A program made the translations under genes and the position numbers. Shown here piece after piece: positions 34,474 to 42,827 of a stretch of DNA of 64,000 bases; the first letter of the stretch is position 1, and every line of letters starts with the position of its first letter. The DNA is from Caproicibacter fermentans (lineage in GTDB: Bacteria > Bacillota > Clostridia > Oscillospirales > Acutalibacteraceae), in contig NZ_VWXL01000069.1 in the NCBI RefSeq assembly GCF_009746625.1, forward strand, positions 1 to 64,000, given 5' to 3'. The notes under the pieces were generated by a model. It searched no databases. It saw only the letters and a list, made by a program, of their open reading frames with translations, and had not been told where the DNA came from.

Positions 34474-35343
34474 TTACGTTACACGGTAGACAAAACGTTT
34501 CAGGGGTTTTTCCCCCGGCGCTGCCGTATAGATTCCCGTTTCCGTTCCGGGCCCGCCCACGGCGACCAAAGCAAACAGCTGCTCGTTTCCGTTTCTGGGA
34601 AATGGAACGACCGTGACGATTCCCCCGGTTCCCGCCGTTAAAGACACTTGCCTCGGGCAGACGGTTTTTACCGTGTAAAATTCCCCGTGCGGGCGGGACA
34701 GATCCATGGTGGTGTCGATTTCCACGCTTGTCGCGGCGGCGGAAAAGTCACGGAAAACGGCGTCAAGATCCACCCTGCCGGAAATGCCGGGCACCGTCCC
34801 GAAGCTTGTCGTCTGCTGCAGCGCGCAGTCCGCATCCGGCCCGCCGCTGTAATCCGCAAGCCACAGGCTCCACAAACCAAGCGTCTGCGGCGTAAACACA
34901 TTCAGCCGGTAATCGTTGTTCAGGTACAATACCGCGTTCCAGCCGTCCTGTTGGGCCGCGGCCAGAAATGTGTTGACCATGCTGTTGATCAGTTTGCCGG
35001 ACGGCGCGGTTCCATGCACCTTTTTATAATAGTTGACAGAAGAATATTCATAGTCATACGCGACAAACAGAATCTTCCCGCGATACGGCTCGATCGTCTT
35101 TTTACATGCGGCCCATTCCGCAAGTGCGTCCGCTTCCGAATCCGCGTAAGAAAACCAGTACACGGCTGTTTTCAGGCCTGCCGCAGCCGTACCGGCAATA
35201 TTGTTTTGAAACCGCGTATCCATCTGCGAAGGGCTGTTCCCGTAACCGGCCCGCAAAACCGCCCCGCGAACGCCGGAGGCCGCGACCTGCTTCCAGCCGA
35301 TCTCTCCGTTGTGAGCGGAGACGTCGATCCATTTCTCATTCAA
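34474..35343 (-). CDS. GH25 lysozyme-type endolysin
   Basis: 289 residues. Residues 1-200 are a GH25 muramidase (WIDVSAHNGEIGWKQVAASG with the first Asp, FVAYDYEYSSVN where the catalytic DxE lies). A ~90-residue C-terminal domain (VSLTAGTGGIVTVVPF, GNEQLFALVAVG) is probably cell-wall binding. There is no signal peptide, consistent with holin-dependent release. TTG start overlaps the previous stop (TTGA). Confidence 0.9.
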   Translation of the reverse strand: MNEKWIDVSAHNGEIGWKQVAASGVRGAVLRAGYGNSPSQMDTRFQNNIAGTAAAGLKTAVYWFSYADSEADALAEWAACKKTIEPYRGKILFVAYDYEYSSVNYYKKVHGTAPSGKLINSMVNTFLAAAQQDGWNAVLYLNNDYRLNVFTPQTLGLWSLWLADYSGGPDADCALQQTTSFGTVPGISGRVDLDAVFRDFSAAATSVEIDTTMDLSRPHGEFYTVKTVCPRQVSLTAGTGGIVTVVPFPRNGNEQLFALVAVGGPGTETGIYTAAPGEKPLKRFVYRVT

Positions 35344-35516
35344 ATCAAACGCCCCGCTTTCCGAAGCGCATCCCGCTCCGCGGCAATTTCTACTGCGGAG
35401 GTTTCCCGAATGCCGTCGATTTCACGGACTTGGGCGTTCTCCGCGCGGGCTGTCTGCTCCGATGTCATGCCAAGGGCCAGGGCTTTGATAATCTCATAGC
35501 TTTTCTGATCAGTCAC
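35340..35516 (-). CDS. small protein upstream of endolysin, phage-like
   Basis: 58 residues (TDQKSYEIIKALALGMTSEQTARAENAQ...), starting at GTG with AAAGGAG 9 bases upstream and overlapping the endolysin start. It looks helical with a possible HTH-like LGMTSEQTARAENAQ. Family not recognised; position suggests it belongs to the lysis module. Confidence 0.6.
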   Translation of the reverse strand: MTDQKSYEIIKALALGMTSEQTARAENAQVREIDGIRETSAVEIAAERDALRKAGRLI

Positions 35517-35661
35517 AATACAAGTCTCCTTTCCTTGCAGGCCTCTCTTTAAAATATGTCCCGTATCGGGCGCGCGTGCGGAGGTCCCCCTTGAACCAGC
35601 CGCCAACATTCCCTTTTCATATTCCCCCTCATACAGCGCCGTTTTTGCATTCGATCAGGCA

Positions 35662-35704
35662 AAAACAGGGCGCGGAACGAAAAAAATCGTTCCGCGCCCT
35701 GTTT
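35662..35704. terminator. very strong bidirectional terminator
   Basis: An 18-bp perfect stem (AAACAGGGCGCGGAACGA / complement) with loop AAAAAA, between the lysis module and the Nudix gene. Confidence 0.88.
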
Positions 35705-36132
35705 CAGGTTTTTGATCCCTGAATTTGATTTTTCAGGTAATCGGCAGCCGACTCAAGCAAATCGGCGTCGTTTTGGTAGGTGATCCTTTTCTTTGCCTCG
35801 TGAAAAGGGTACCACCCGGCTTCCAGAATTTCCTCCGCCTGCGTTTTCAGCCGGCTGTCCCCGGCTTCCGCGACAAAATAGACCACGTCCTTCCAGACGC
35901 CCGCCGAAGGACTGTAGGAGGCAACCCGGCGAAAGCCCGTGTCAAGCGCGACGCGCAGGCCCGTTTCCTCCCTGATTTCGCGCAGCGCGGTCTGTGCCTC
36001 GGTTTCCCCGTTTTCCACATGACCCTTGGGGAAAGACCAGTGCCCGCCGTTGACATGCCGGATCAACAGGTACCTGATTTCTCCGCCGGTCCGTAAAAAG
36101 ACGACCGCTCCGCAGGATTTTTCCTGTTTCAT
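35704..36132 (-). CDS. Nudix hydrolase (Ap4A-type)
   Basis: 142 residues. The Nudix box reads GHVENGETEAQTALREIREETGL; SCGAVVFLRTGG and HWSFPKGHVE resemble diadenosine tetraphosphate hydrolases of the MutT family. It hydrolyses nucleoside diphosphates linked to X; the exact substrate is not readable. The terminator stem overlaps its end. Confidence 0.92.
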   Translation of the reverse strand: MKQEKSCGAVVFLRTGGEIRYLLIRHVNGGHWSFPKGHVENGETEAQTALREIREETGLRVALDTGFRRVASYSPSAGVWKDVVYFVAEAGDSRLKTQAEEILEAGWYPFHEAKKRITYQNDADLLESAADYLKNQIQGSKT

Positions 36133-36157
36133 CGTTTCACCCGCTTTTTTAAAAAGG

Positions 36158-36541
36158 TTAGCTTTTTTTCAACCGAGCCGTTTCGAGCAGGCTCTCCACT
36201 TTCTCTTCCGTTTCCAGATCATAGTCCCCGGTAATGCCGGACCTGTGATAAACCACCCCGGCCGATTCGTTTCGTTCCAGCAGATCCATCAGACTTTTTT
36301 TCCCGTATTTTGCAAGGAACTTTGCAAACGCAGTGACCTTCGGTTTTTGAAACATCCGGTTTTCACAGGGAAACTCCGCGCATTCCCAGCAGCCGTTCAG
36401 TCCCTTTTCCCTGCAGCAGCGAAAAGACTTGCACCAGTCCTTTTCGCGGCAGCCGTCGTTTCTGCAGCCGGCACAGGTTTCATTTTTGCCGCACAGGCAG
36501 CAGGCAAGGCCGCAGTATGCGACTCCTTTTGCACGATCCAC
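36158..36541 (-). CDS. DUF3795 cysteine-rich protein
   Basis: 127 residues with many Cys in the N-terminal half (AYCGLACCLCGKNETCAGCRNDGC, CWECAEFPCE), the pattern of the DUF3795 family, probably binding zinc or an Fe-S cluster. GTG start after GAGGTG. Function unknown. Confidence 0.85.
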   Translation of the reverse strand: MDRAKGVAYCGLACCLCGKNETCAGCRNDGCREKDWCKSFRCCREKGLNGCWECAEFPCENRMFQKPKVTAFAKFLAKYGKKSLMDLLERNESAGVVYHRSGITGDYDLETEEKVESLLETARLKKS

Positions 36542-36576
36542 CCCGGCACCTCTTTCTCTGTTTCCGGCGAACAGCC

Positions 36577-37515
36577 TCAGCTTAATTTCTTCATTTCATG
36601 TTTCAGGTTCGCGTTCTGATAGGTGGCTCGAATCGAAGATACGCTGGCGACCAGCATCAGCAGATAACCCATCGCAAGGTCCGAAAGAACCGATCTCGAC
36701 ACGGAGTCGTCCTTCATGAATTCCGGAATTGCCCGGAACGCGTCGAAAAACGTAATGTCGTATTCCGTTTTGAACTCGTTGTAAATTTCCAGCGCAAGGG
36801 AGACGTTTTCGGCAAAATAGAGCATTGCGACCGCAATCAGAAGAGAAATCACCATTCCCGCGGCATTCAGCTTGCCGCCGAACTTTTCATATCCCTTCAT
36901 GCAGCAGACCGCCATGACAAAGCCGACGATCCCGGCAATATAGCCCAGCTGATAGACAATGACCCACAGCGCGACGCCGATCAGGGAGCCCAGCAAAGCC
37001 CCGACGATTCCGCCGGCGATATTGCTCTTTTGCTCTTTTAAAGACTGCTTCGCCATGGAAAGGTCGGACTGCGCCTTTTCAAAGCAGCCGCCGCACAGGG
37101 AGGCACACTCCCCGCCCAGACTGTAAACGCCCAGATTTGTCTGGGCCCCGCAGTATTTGCAGCAGCTCACCATCGAGCTTGACCTGCAGACGCTTAAAAC
37201 GGAGTTCAGGACCTCCTTTAAGGCTTCCATCCTGTTTTTCCCGTTCGACTTCACCTGAACGGATGCGCCGACGCCGTCGAAAACGGCGGATTTAACCGCC
37301 GGATTGGACTGGGACAGGCCAGCGAAATAATCCTGAACCGCCTTTGCCTGTTCCGGGGTGCCGCCGTTTACATAAAACCGGATTTCAAAAACGCGCACGT
37401 TCGGCACATTCCTGATGATCATTTGATACCCCTGATAATATCCAAAAGCGCTCATTCGCTTTTGGTCGTAGGTCATCCCCGTGTCCTGTGCCAGTGTTTT
37501 CAGGCTTGCTCTCAT
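36577..37515 (-). CDS. membrane protein of unknown function with CxxC zinc site
   Basis: 312 residues. Residues 1-115 are soluble. Then comes a zinc-ribbon-like region (CCKYCGAQTNLG...CASLCGGCFEKA), and from residue 155 on about four TM segments (GGIVGALLGSLIGVALWVIV, YIAGIVGFVMAVC, VISLLIAVAMLYFAENV, GYLLMLVASVSS). ATG at 37515 has GGAGGG upstream. Not recognised; the C-terminal region resembles generic Clostridia membrane proteins. Confidence 0.7.
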   Translation of the reverse strand: MRASLKTLAQDTGMTYDQKRMSAFGYYQGYQMIIRNVPNVRVFEIRFYVNGGTPEQAKAVQDYFAGLSQSNPAVKSAVFDGVGASVQVKSNGKNRMEALKEVLNSVLSVCRSSSMVSCCKYCGAQTNLGVYSLGGECASLCGGCFEKAQSDLSMAKQSLKEQKSNIAGGIVGALLGSLIGVALWVIVYQLGYIAGIVGFVMAVCCMKGYEKFGGKLNAAGMVISLLIAVAMLYFAENVSLALEIYNEFKTEYDITFFDAFRAIPEFMKDDSVSRSVLSDLAMGYLLMLVASVSSIRATYQNANLKHEMKKLS

Positions 37516-37745
37516 AATATCCCTCCGAATTGTTTCAGCCCTCGCCGCCGCATATCCCCCGCTTCGGGCCGTTTGGTAATTTCCTATAAAAGTATCGGTT
37601 CGAAATCTGAAAGATGAAGTTTCGGAAAGAGATATTTTCAATTTTCATCGTATGGTACAGTCACATCTGCATCCGGATTTAAAAACTGTATATGTTAACC
37701 GCTGTTTTCTATTTTTGACGCCGCCGCCATGCTGCCATCCGGTTT

Positions 37746-39602
37746 TCAGTCGGCGGAATCGGAGTCCGTATAGGCGTCCAGATCCGGAACGATCTGGTCG
37801 GCGTTCAGCCATTCGCTGTTCGGGCGGCAGATCATCCGCGCGTCGATATAGGCCTGCTGAAGCGTCAGAATCGTCTGGCCCTGATAGTTTCCGGCGCGGG
37901 TCAGCTCCACGACGAGCGCCGCGTCCGCACGGCCCTCGCTGACCAGACACAGCGGCAGCATCAGGCTCATGACGTTCCGGGTCGGAAAAAAGCAGGGAAT
38001 CGCCGTCTTATAGTTCCAGCGAACCTGTTTTCGCGCAAGATTGATCGCGTCTTCCAGCCGGTTTCGAAGCCGGTTATAAAGCCGGTTGGAATCCGAAACG
38101 ATATCCCGCAGTTGCGCATACAGGTTCTTTTTCGCCTTTGGGGAACGCTCGGCCTCGATTTCATCCAGCAGCTCCAGCGCATCCGGTTCGCTGTGCAGCT
38201 CCTCCCGGAGAAATTCAACCGGCAGCCGGGCGATATTATCCAGCAGGATATGGTCATAATCGGTGTGCAGATCCTTTTCCAGGTCGAACAGAAGATCCTC
38301 TTTGCGTTCGAAATAAGAGGCGGGCTGCGGCAGGGGATTAAAATAATTTACAAGCCGCTTTCCCAATCCTCTGCCGCCCGCCTTGGAAAAGCCGATGAAG
38401 CGCCATCTGTTTTTCTGCCTGTCGTCGTTTGGTTCAAAGCACGCGTAAATATCGTCGTAATGCGGCGTGACCATGCCCGTGTTGAAAGCCGCGAACCGCC
38501 CGTCGTCGCTGACGCTGACCTTGTCCTCCAGCTGAAGGCGGTAAAACGTGTACTGCAGATAACTTCGCAGCATCAGCTTACTGTTGGGATCCTCCCCCTG
38601 AAAATACCACTTTTCGGGCAGCGCCATTTCCGCAAGGTCGCTGAGCACGTTGTCCCAGAAACCCATAAAGGCGAAATTTTCAATCGCCTTGCCCGGCGTG
38701 CTGTGCTGAACGCCGATAAAGTTCAGGAACCATCCGTTTTCCCCTTCGAAACGGGAGGGCTTGATTCCCGCGATCATCGGCTCGCCGCCGACCGCTTTCA
38801 GGGAAAGCGGAAAGGTATAGGCATTTTCCCTGACCGTAAACGTGCCGTTTGCCCTCGCCTCCCGGTAGGACTCCTTCATCCGGTTCAGAATTTCTTCGGA
38901 CGGCGCCGCTTCCTCCCCGGTGATCAGCTTATTCAGAATGGCCAGCGTTTTATTCGGCAGAATGATCTCATTCATCGTTTCCGGCAGCTGCTGAAAAGCT
39001 TCGGGGCAGCCGGTTGAATTCCGGCCCCTTTCATGGTCCCAGGAGGGAACCCGATGAAGCGTGACCAGGGTGGCGGGGACGCCGTTGGTGACCGTGTCCT
39101 GAAGCGTCATGAACTCCGAAAGCTGCCGGAGCAGCTGCTTCATCTTTACAAATCCGTACGTTTCCTTGCGATACCCTTCGTTTGTCATGACAAGGCTGAT
39201 TGACGCCATGGGCAGAGGCGTTTCCGCCGGAAATTCGTCGATCAGCAAATCATAAACGGCGCGCTTGTCCGATTCGCCCAGCGGCTTTTCGAGGGGTTCC
39301 GCCTCCGGCTTCTCTCCCTCCCGCGGCGCGGGCAGACGCTCCGCTTCCTCCTGCACGGCTTCTTCCTTCCACTCATGCAGCGTAACGGTATAATTCATGT
39401 TCGTGCCGGTGCGGACCTGGCTAAGCGAAGCGCATTCGGGCATCTCCTCCAAAAGCTGACGCATTTTCGGGTATCCGAAGTCCTCGCAGCCGATCTGATT
39501 TTCACTCAGATAACCCCCGACCAGAGCCATCAGATACGGAGTTTCAAACTCAAACCGTTTTACCAGAACGTTGTATATTTTTCTTTTCTCCGCCGTTTCC
39601 AA
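37746..39602 (-). CDS. LOTUS-like winged helices plus DUF3825 protein
   Basis: About 618 residues. Two similar N-terminal repeats (KIYNVLVKRFEFETPYLMALVG...FGYPKMRQLLEEMPE and AVYDLLIDEFPAETPLPMASIS...GFVKMKQLLRQLSEF) look like OST-HTH/LOTUS winged helices, a fold that binds RNA. The middle (ENFAFMGFWDNVLSDLAEMALPEKWYF...FNTGMVTPHYDDIYACFEP) is the DUF3825 domain. A C-terminal helical region ends with an acidic tail. TTG at 39602 follows GGAGAAG; GTG at 39629 is an alternative. No operon partner. RNA-related function is inferred. Confidence 0.8.
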   Translation of the reverse strand: METAEKRKIYNVLVKRFEFETPYLMALVGGYLSENQIGCEDFGYPKMRQLLEEMPECASLSQVRTGTNMNYTVTLHEWKEEAVQEEAERLPAPREGEKPEAEPLEKPLGESDKRAVYDLLIDEFPAETPLPMASISLVMTNEGYRKETYGFVKMKQLLRQLSEFMTLQDTVTNGVPATLVTLHRVPSWDHERGRNSTGCPEAFQQLPETMNEIILPNKTLAILNKLITGEEAAPSEEILNRMKESYREARANGTFTVRENAYTFPLSLKAVGGEPMIAGIKPSRFEGENGWFLNFIGVQHSTPGKAIENFAFMGFWDNVLSDLAEMALPEKWYFQGEDPNSKLMLRSYLQYTFYRLQLEDKVSVSDDGRFAAFNTGMVTPHYDDIYACFEPNDDRQKNRWRFIGFSKAGGRGLGKRLVNYFNPLPQPASYFERKEDLLFDLEKDLHTDYDHILLDNIARLPVEFLREELHSEPDALELLDEIEAERSPKAKKNLYAQLRDIVSDSNRLYNRLRNRLEDAINLARKQVRWNYKTAIPCFFPTRNVMSLMLPLCLVSEGRADAALVVELTRAGNYQGQTILTLQQAYIDARMICRPNSEWLNADQIVPDLDAYTDSDSAD

Positions 39603-39725
39603 AATTCCCACTTCTCCCCAGATAAGCACTTATTGTACTTTGTTTTATTATACCGCTTTTCCCCGGTGTGAACAACCGAAGATTAGGGCGAATTCCATGC
39701 CGGCCAAGTCAGGCGGCTCCAGGGT

Positions 39726-40058
39726 TCAGCCGACGGCCGGGACCCGAAAAATCCTGTGCAGCCCCATTCTGATATTGAGACTCTGCTCATGGGCAGCCGG
39801 CTTTTCCGAAAGAAGGCTAATCTCATTCCCATCAACGAAAAGCTTCGTGAAGAGCGGGTTCGGCGCATTTACCGTTTCACGCCACTGTTCGCCATGCCTG
39901 TCATACACGCCGGCAAGATTGATGCCCGTATATTCGGATTTTCTGTATTCCTCTATTGTCCCGCGGCATCCCATATAGCCGTTTCCCGTCATAAATTTAT
40001 TGCCGTTGCCGATTATTTTATCGCGCTCAAAGCCCTCTTCGCTTATAATCCAGTCCAT
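39726..40058 (-). pseudogene. GH65 glycoside phosphorylase, N-terminal fragment
   Basis: 110 codons matching the start of maltose/kojibiose-type phosphorylases: IISEEGFERDKIIGNGNKFM, GYMGCRGTIEEY, NLAGVYDRHGEQWRE, NAPNPLFTKLFVDG, AHEQSLNIRMGLH. It breaks off at about residue 105 of a ~770-residue enzyme. It lies directly after a separate fragment holding the following part of the same family. Confidence 0.82.
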
Positions 40059-40076
40059 TTTGCCACACCTTCAAAA

Positions 40077-40724
40077 TCAAGTCCTGTTGCTGCCCCTCCG
40101 GGGAAATTCCACACCTTTTTCGGTGATCCGCCGCTTTTCGCCATAAAGCAGCACAGAGACTTCCACTCCATTGTCAGCCCTGATTTTAAGACTTTTTTGA
40201 TCGATACCGATGAAAAGTACGGATCCCCTGTAAGCAATGCGGAAACTGTACGAATTCCACTCCTCCGGTATCATCGGATTCAGTTCAAGCAGCTCGCCGT
40301 CGCTTCGCATCCCGAGCACTTTTTTAACAAGCGTACTTTTCTCTGATTTTGTCAGATTTACAACGCATTTCAGCCCGATATAGCGGTCATCACAGCAGAC
40401 TGTTTTCTCTGCGACTTCTTTCGAATCAAGACTGAACCCGGAAAAGATGCGGATTCCGGTTGTCAGGGTGCGGCCTATGATAGCCGCCCCAAGCCCACAC
40501 TGCTCTTTCTTGATTTCCTGCCAGTAATTATATTGGCTGGACTCATGAACAAGCGAAAAATCAAGACCAAGCTCAATCACAGTATCGCCTGAAAAATTAA
40601 GAGGTGTTACACTTATGCGCTGATAGCCCTCGTCCGCTTTCTTCATGCTGAGGAAACTGTTCGGACTACCTAGATTCAGGACGCTGACTATGTAATCCCG
40701 CCAAAATGTAATACCTGCGTCCAC
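40077..40724 (-). pseudogene. GH65 glycoside phosphorylase, internally deleted fragment
   Basis: Residues about 20-140 match the N-terminal beta-sandwich domain of GH65 (FLSMKKADEGYQRISVTPLN, ELGLDFSLV, KCVVNLTKSEKSTLVKK). The sequence then jumps to the C-terminal end of the family (LGMRSDGELLELNPMIPEEW, YSFRIAYRGSVL). The catalytic (alpha/alpha)6 barrel is missing, so the product cannot be an active phosphorylase. Confidence 0.8.
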
Positions 40725-40735
40725 TGGCGGTTTAA

Positions 40736-41361
40736 CATTTCAGGCGTGATGCCACCAAATATGATAAAATCGAGTATCCTCTTTGGGCTTTCATCCTTAT
40801 TGACGCTTTTATTATCTTGTTGAAGATGCACAGTCAATAAGACTTTAATATCGCACTAATTAATTATTAGGGTAAATTCAATTTTCGCCGAATTGAAGAT
40901 TGACGATAAGAAATATATTGAAATAAATCGTATCAGGCAAATCAATTGACAGATATCCATATATGTAATATTATGGTAATTAGCAATAATGTTACATATA
41001 ATTCAAGATTTTCCATTTACTGCTGGCACCCATTATATTTCGATCAATAGCTAATCCCATAAACGCTGTGATTTATTCGATCAATAAGAAGTATGGCTAC
41101 CGCCATATTAGACAACACAGTATAGAAATTGTTCATGAAACGCCACTTTTCTAGGACGGCGATGAAGCAAGGCATGAGTTTGGTTTTTGGGGGATAAAAC
41201 AATAGATATCCCCAATGCAACGAATACAGAATAGACGCATGCTTCATATTCAAAAAGGAGGGAGGTAAAGGAATCCTCACCCATACGAATTTATTATATC
41301 ATCAGCCTCTTCGGCTGTTAATACCAATCTATCTTAATTATTATAGTAGGAGGTTTCAAAG
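40736..41361. other. AT-rich gene-less stretch
   Basis: Marked shift to AT-rich sequence. It contains a promoter-like site at 40946-40974, an inverted repeat over it, and two copies of TTCGATCAATA (41039 and 41078). A 78-codon minus frame (41280-41044) has no ribosome site and reads like chance. No gene is supported until the signal-peptide frame at 41362. Confidence 0.5.
40946..40999 (+). promoter_or_regulatory. orphan promoter with overlapping palindrome
   Basis: TTGACA (40946-40951), 17-base spacer, TATTAT (40969-40974). ATATGTAATATTAT (40961-40974) is repeated inverted with one mismatch as ATAATGTTACATAT (40986-40999). That is an operator-like layout, but no gene follows for over 350 bases. 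Confidence 0.5.
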
Positions 41362-41556
41362 ATGAAAAGGTCAAAAATGTTTTTCTCTGTTTTTTTAACT
41401 GTAGCGGTTCTTGCTATTATACAACCGGTTTATGCTGCTTCACCAAACCGAAATTCGGCTAATCCAAACATGAAATCGGCTGTTAAGGTCCTTTCGATTG
41501 ATGAATCAGAACCAATGGCAATCAGCGACATAATAAATCAAAAAAAGCCATGTTAA
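41362..41556 (+). CDS. signal-peptide frame, 5' part of secreted metalloprotease
   Basis: 64 codons: MKRSKMFFSVFLTVAVLAII then QPVYAA, a clear Sec signal with cleavage after AYA-type AxA, and a short linker (DESEPMAISDIINQKK). TAGGAGG lies upstream. It ends at TAA 41554 right after CAA AAA AAG CCA TGT. The metalloprotease frame overlaps in -1. Without frame change it would encode only an exported peptide, so it is best read as the first part of the next frame's product. Confidence 0.75.
   Translation: MKRSKMFFSVFLTVAVLAIIQPVYAASPNRNSANPNMKSAVKVLSIDESEPMAISDIINQKKPC
41541..41547 (+). promoter_or_regulatory. A-AAA-AAG slippery heptamer (possible -1 frameshift site)
   Basis: In the signal-peptide frame the codons are CAA AAA AAG, so A AAA AAG is in exact register with the bacterial -1 slippery consensus used by dnaX. 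A -1 slip enters the metalloprotease frame (…Q-K-K-A-M-L-N-T…). The zero-frame stop follows two codons later. I see no strong downstream stem or clear upstream stimulatory ribosome site. Confidence 0.5.
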
Positions 41557-42812
41557 ATACAAAAGACAGTGATTCTGGTAATGATATTATAAAAGGAGCA
41601 AAGCTAACAGAAAATAAACAGGTCAAAGATTCTATCATGAGTCCAAACGCTAGTGGTCCTGATCTGGCAATTGGAAGCATTACTACCAATCCATCTACTC
41701 AACCATTTTCTTATACAAATTATACTAAATTCAGTGTACCAGTTGCGAATATAGGAGATACAAGCGACACAAATGTAACAATAGCTACACTAATCGACGG
41801 TGAAACAGCATGGATAGATAACTTCGGTACTTTTGCATCAGGCTATGGCGGCACATATACTGTTTCGATTAGCAAATTATGTGGATCTCATCGAATCGAT
41901 ATTGAAATAGAGGGTGACACTACTGAAACGAATTCTTCAAATAATAAAAGTGGTAGAAATTACACGTGGCAAAGTGTTATAGATTTGGCCGCAATAGCTC
42001 CGACACAAGTTGAAGATCCTTTAATTTGCACAGAGGAATTTCATGTAAAGGCACCTGCAGTAAACTATGGAGACATTTCAGTGACAGGCGTACGAGTGGA
42101 TTTCTACTTACCCGGAGGTGTCACAGCCAATACGACAGTGGATCTTCCCGCGAAAACAGGAAGAATCCTCACACTAACATTAACCTATTATGCCTGTGGG
42201 GGTGGACAATTCAGTGTAGAGGTAGATAAAAATAAAAATATTAACGATGTGGATCGGTCCAATAATTACACCACTAAACAATTCTATATTACTCCAGAAG
42301 AAGATGCTGTAATAGGAAGATATCAGGACCCGATCAAGCTAAAATTTGCCATTGCTCCCAGCGCACAGGACCTGACAGTCCTTTCCTACAGTGATATCAG
42401 CAGCGCCATAAATAAATGGAATGGAATTATTAGTACAGTCAAAATAGACTTTGTTGCGAATGTCGGTAATGAGACCCCAGATGATTACAACGTTGTTTTG
42501 AATGCTTATCCTGGAGATTCGCAGGATTTTATTGCAGAAACAGATGCAATGATAATTAATGGCCAATGGATTGATACAGGCTTGCGACGCATGAAATTGA
42601 ATTCATACTATTTTAATGGAAATGACAGTACTATAGGAAAAAAAGAATTAATAAGAACCGTGGCGCATGAAACAGGCCATATCTACGGCTTAGATCATCC
42701 GACATGTCAAAGTCAAGCCATTATGTTTCAGTCAGCGTATCTCGATTCGGGTCTTGCAAGTTATAATATAGAGTTACATGACAGTGCAAACTTAAAATAC
42801 CTGTATTCATAA
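41550..42812 (+). CDS. CARDB-repeat, matrixin-like zinc metalloprotease
   Basis: 420 codons from ATG 41550, or about 483 residues when joined in -1 to the signal-peptide frame. Residues about 37-125 and 143-240 are two CARDB-like beta domains (PDLAIGSITTNP...VPVANIGDTSDTNVTI; IDLAAIAPTQ...VKAPAVNYGDISVTGV). From about 265 on there is a metzincin-type domain: VAHETGHIYGLDHP gives HExxHxxGxxH, and AIMFQS supplies the Met-turn. ATG 41550 has no good ribosome site, which supports frame-joined expression. Secreted or surface protease; substrate unknown. Confidence 0.82.
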   Translation: MLNTKDSDSGNDIIKGAKLTENKQVKDSIMSPNASGPDLAIGSITTNPSTQPFSYTNYTKFSVPVANIGDTSDTNVTIATLIDGETAWIDNFGTFASGYGGTYTVSISKLCGSHRIDIEIEGDTTETNSSNNKSGRNYTWQSVIDLAAIAPTQVEDPLICTEEFHVKAPAVNYGDISVTGVRVDFYLPGGVTANTTVDLPAKTGRILTLTLTYYACGGGQFSVEVDKNKNINDVDRSNNYTTKQFYITPEEDAVIGRYQDPIKLKFAIAPSAQDLTVLSYSDISSAINKWNGIISTVKIDFVANVGNETPDDYNVVLNAYPGDSQDFIAETDAMIINGQWIDTGLRRMKLNSYYFNGNDSTIGKKELIRTVAHETGHIYGLDHPTCQSQAIMFQSAYLDSGLASYNIELHDSANLKYLYS

Positions 42813-42827
42813 TTATAGGGGGTTAAA

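Noticed and set aside
41044-41280. 78-codon minus frame in the AT-rich stretch
   Set aside because: No ribosome site, odd composition and no recognisable pattern.
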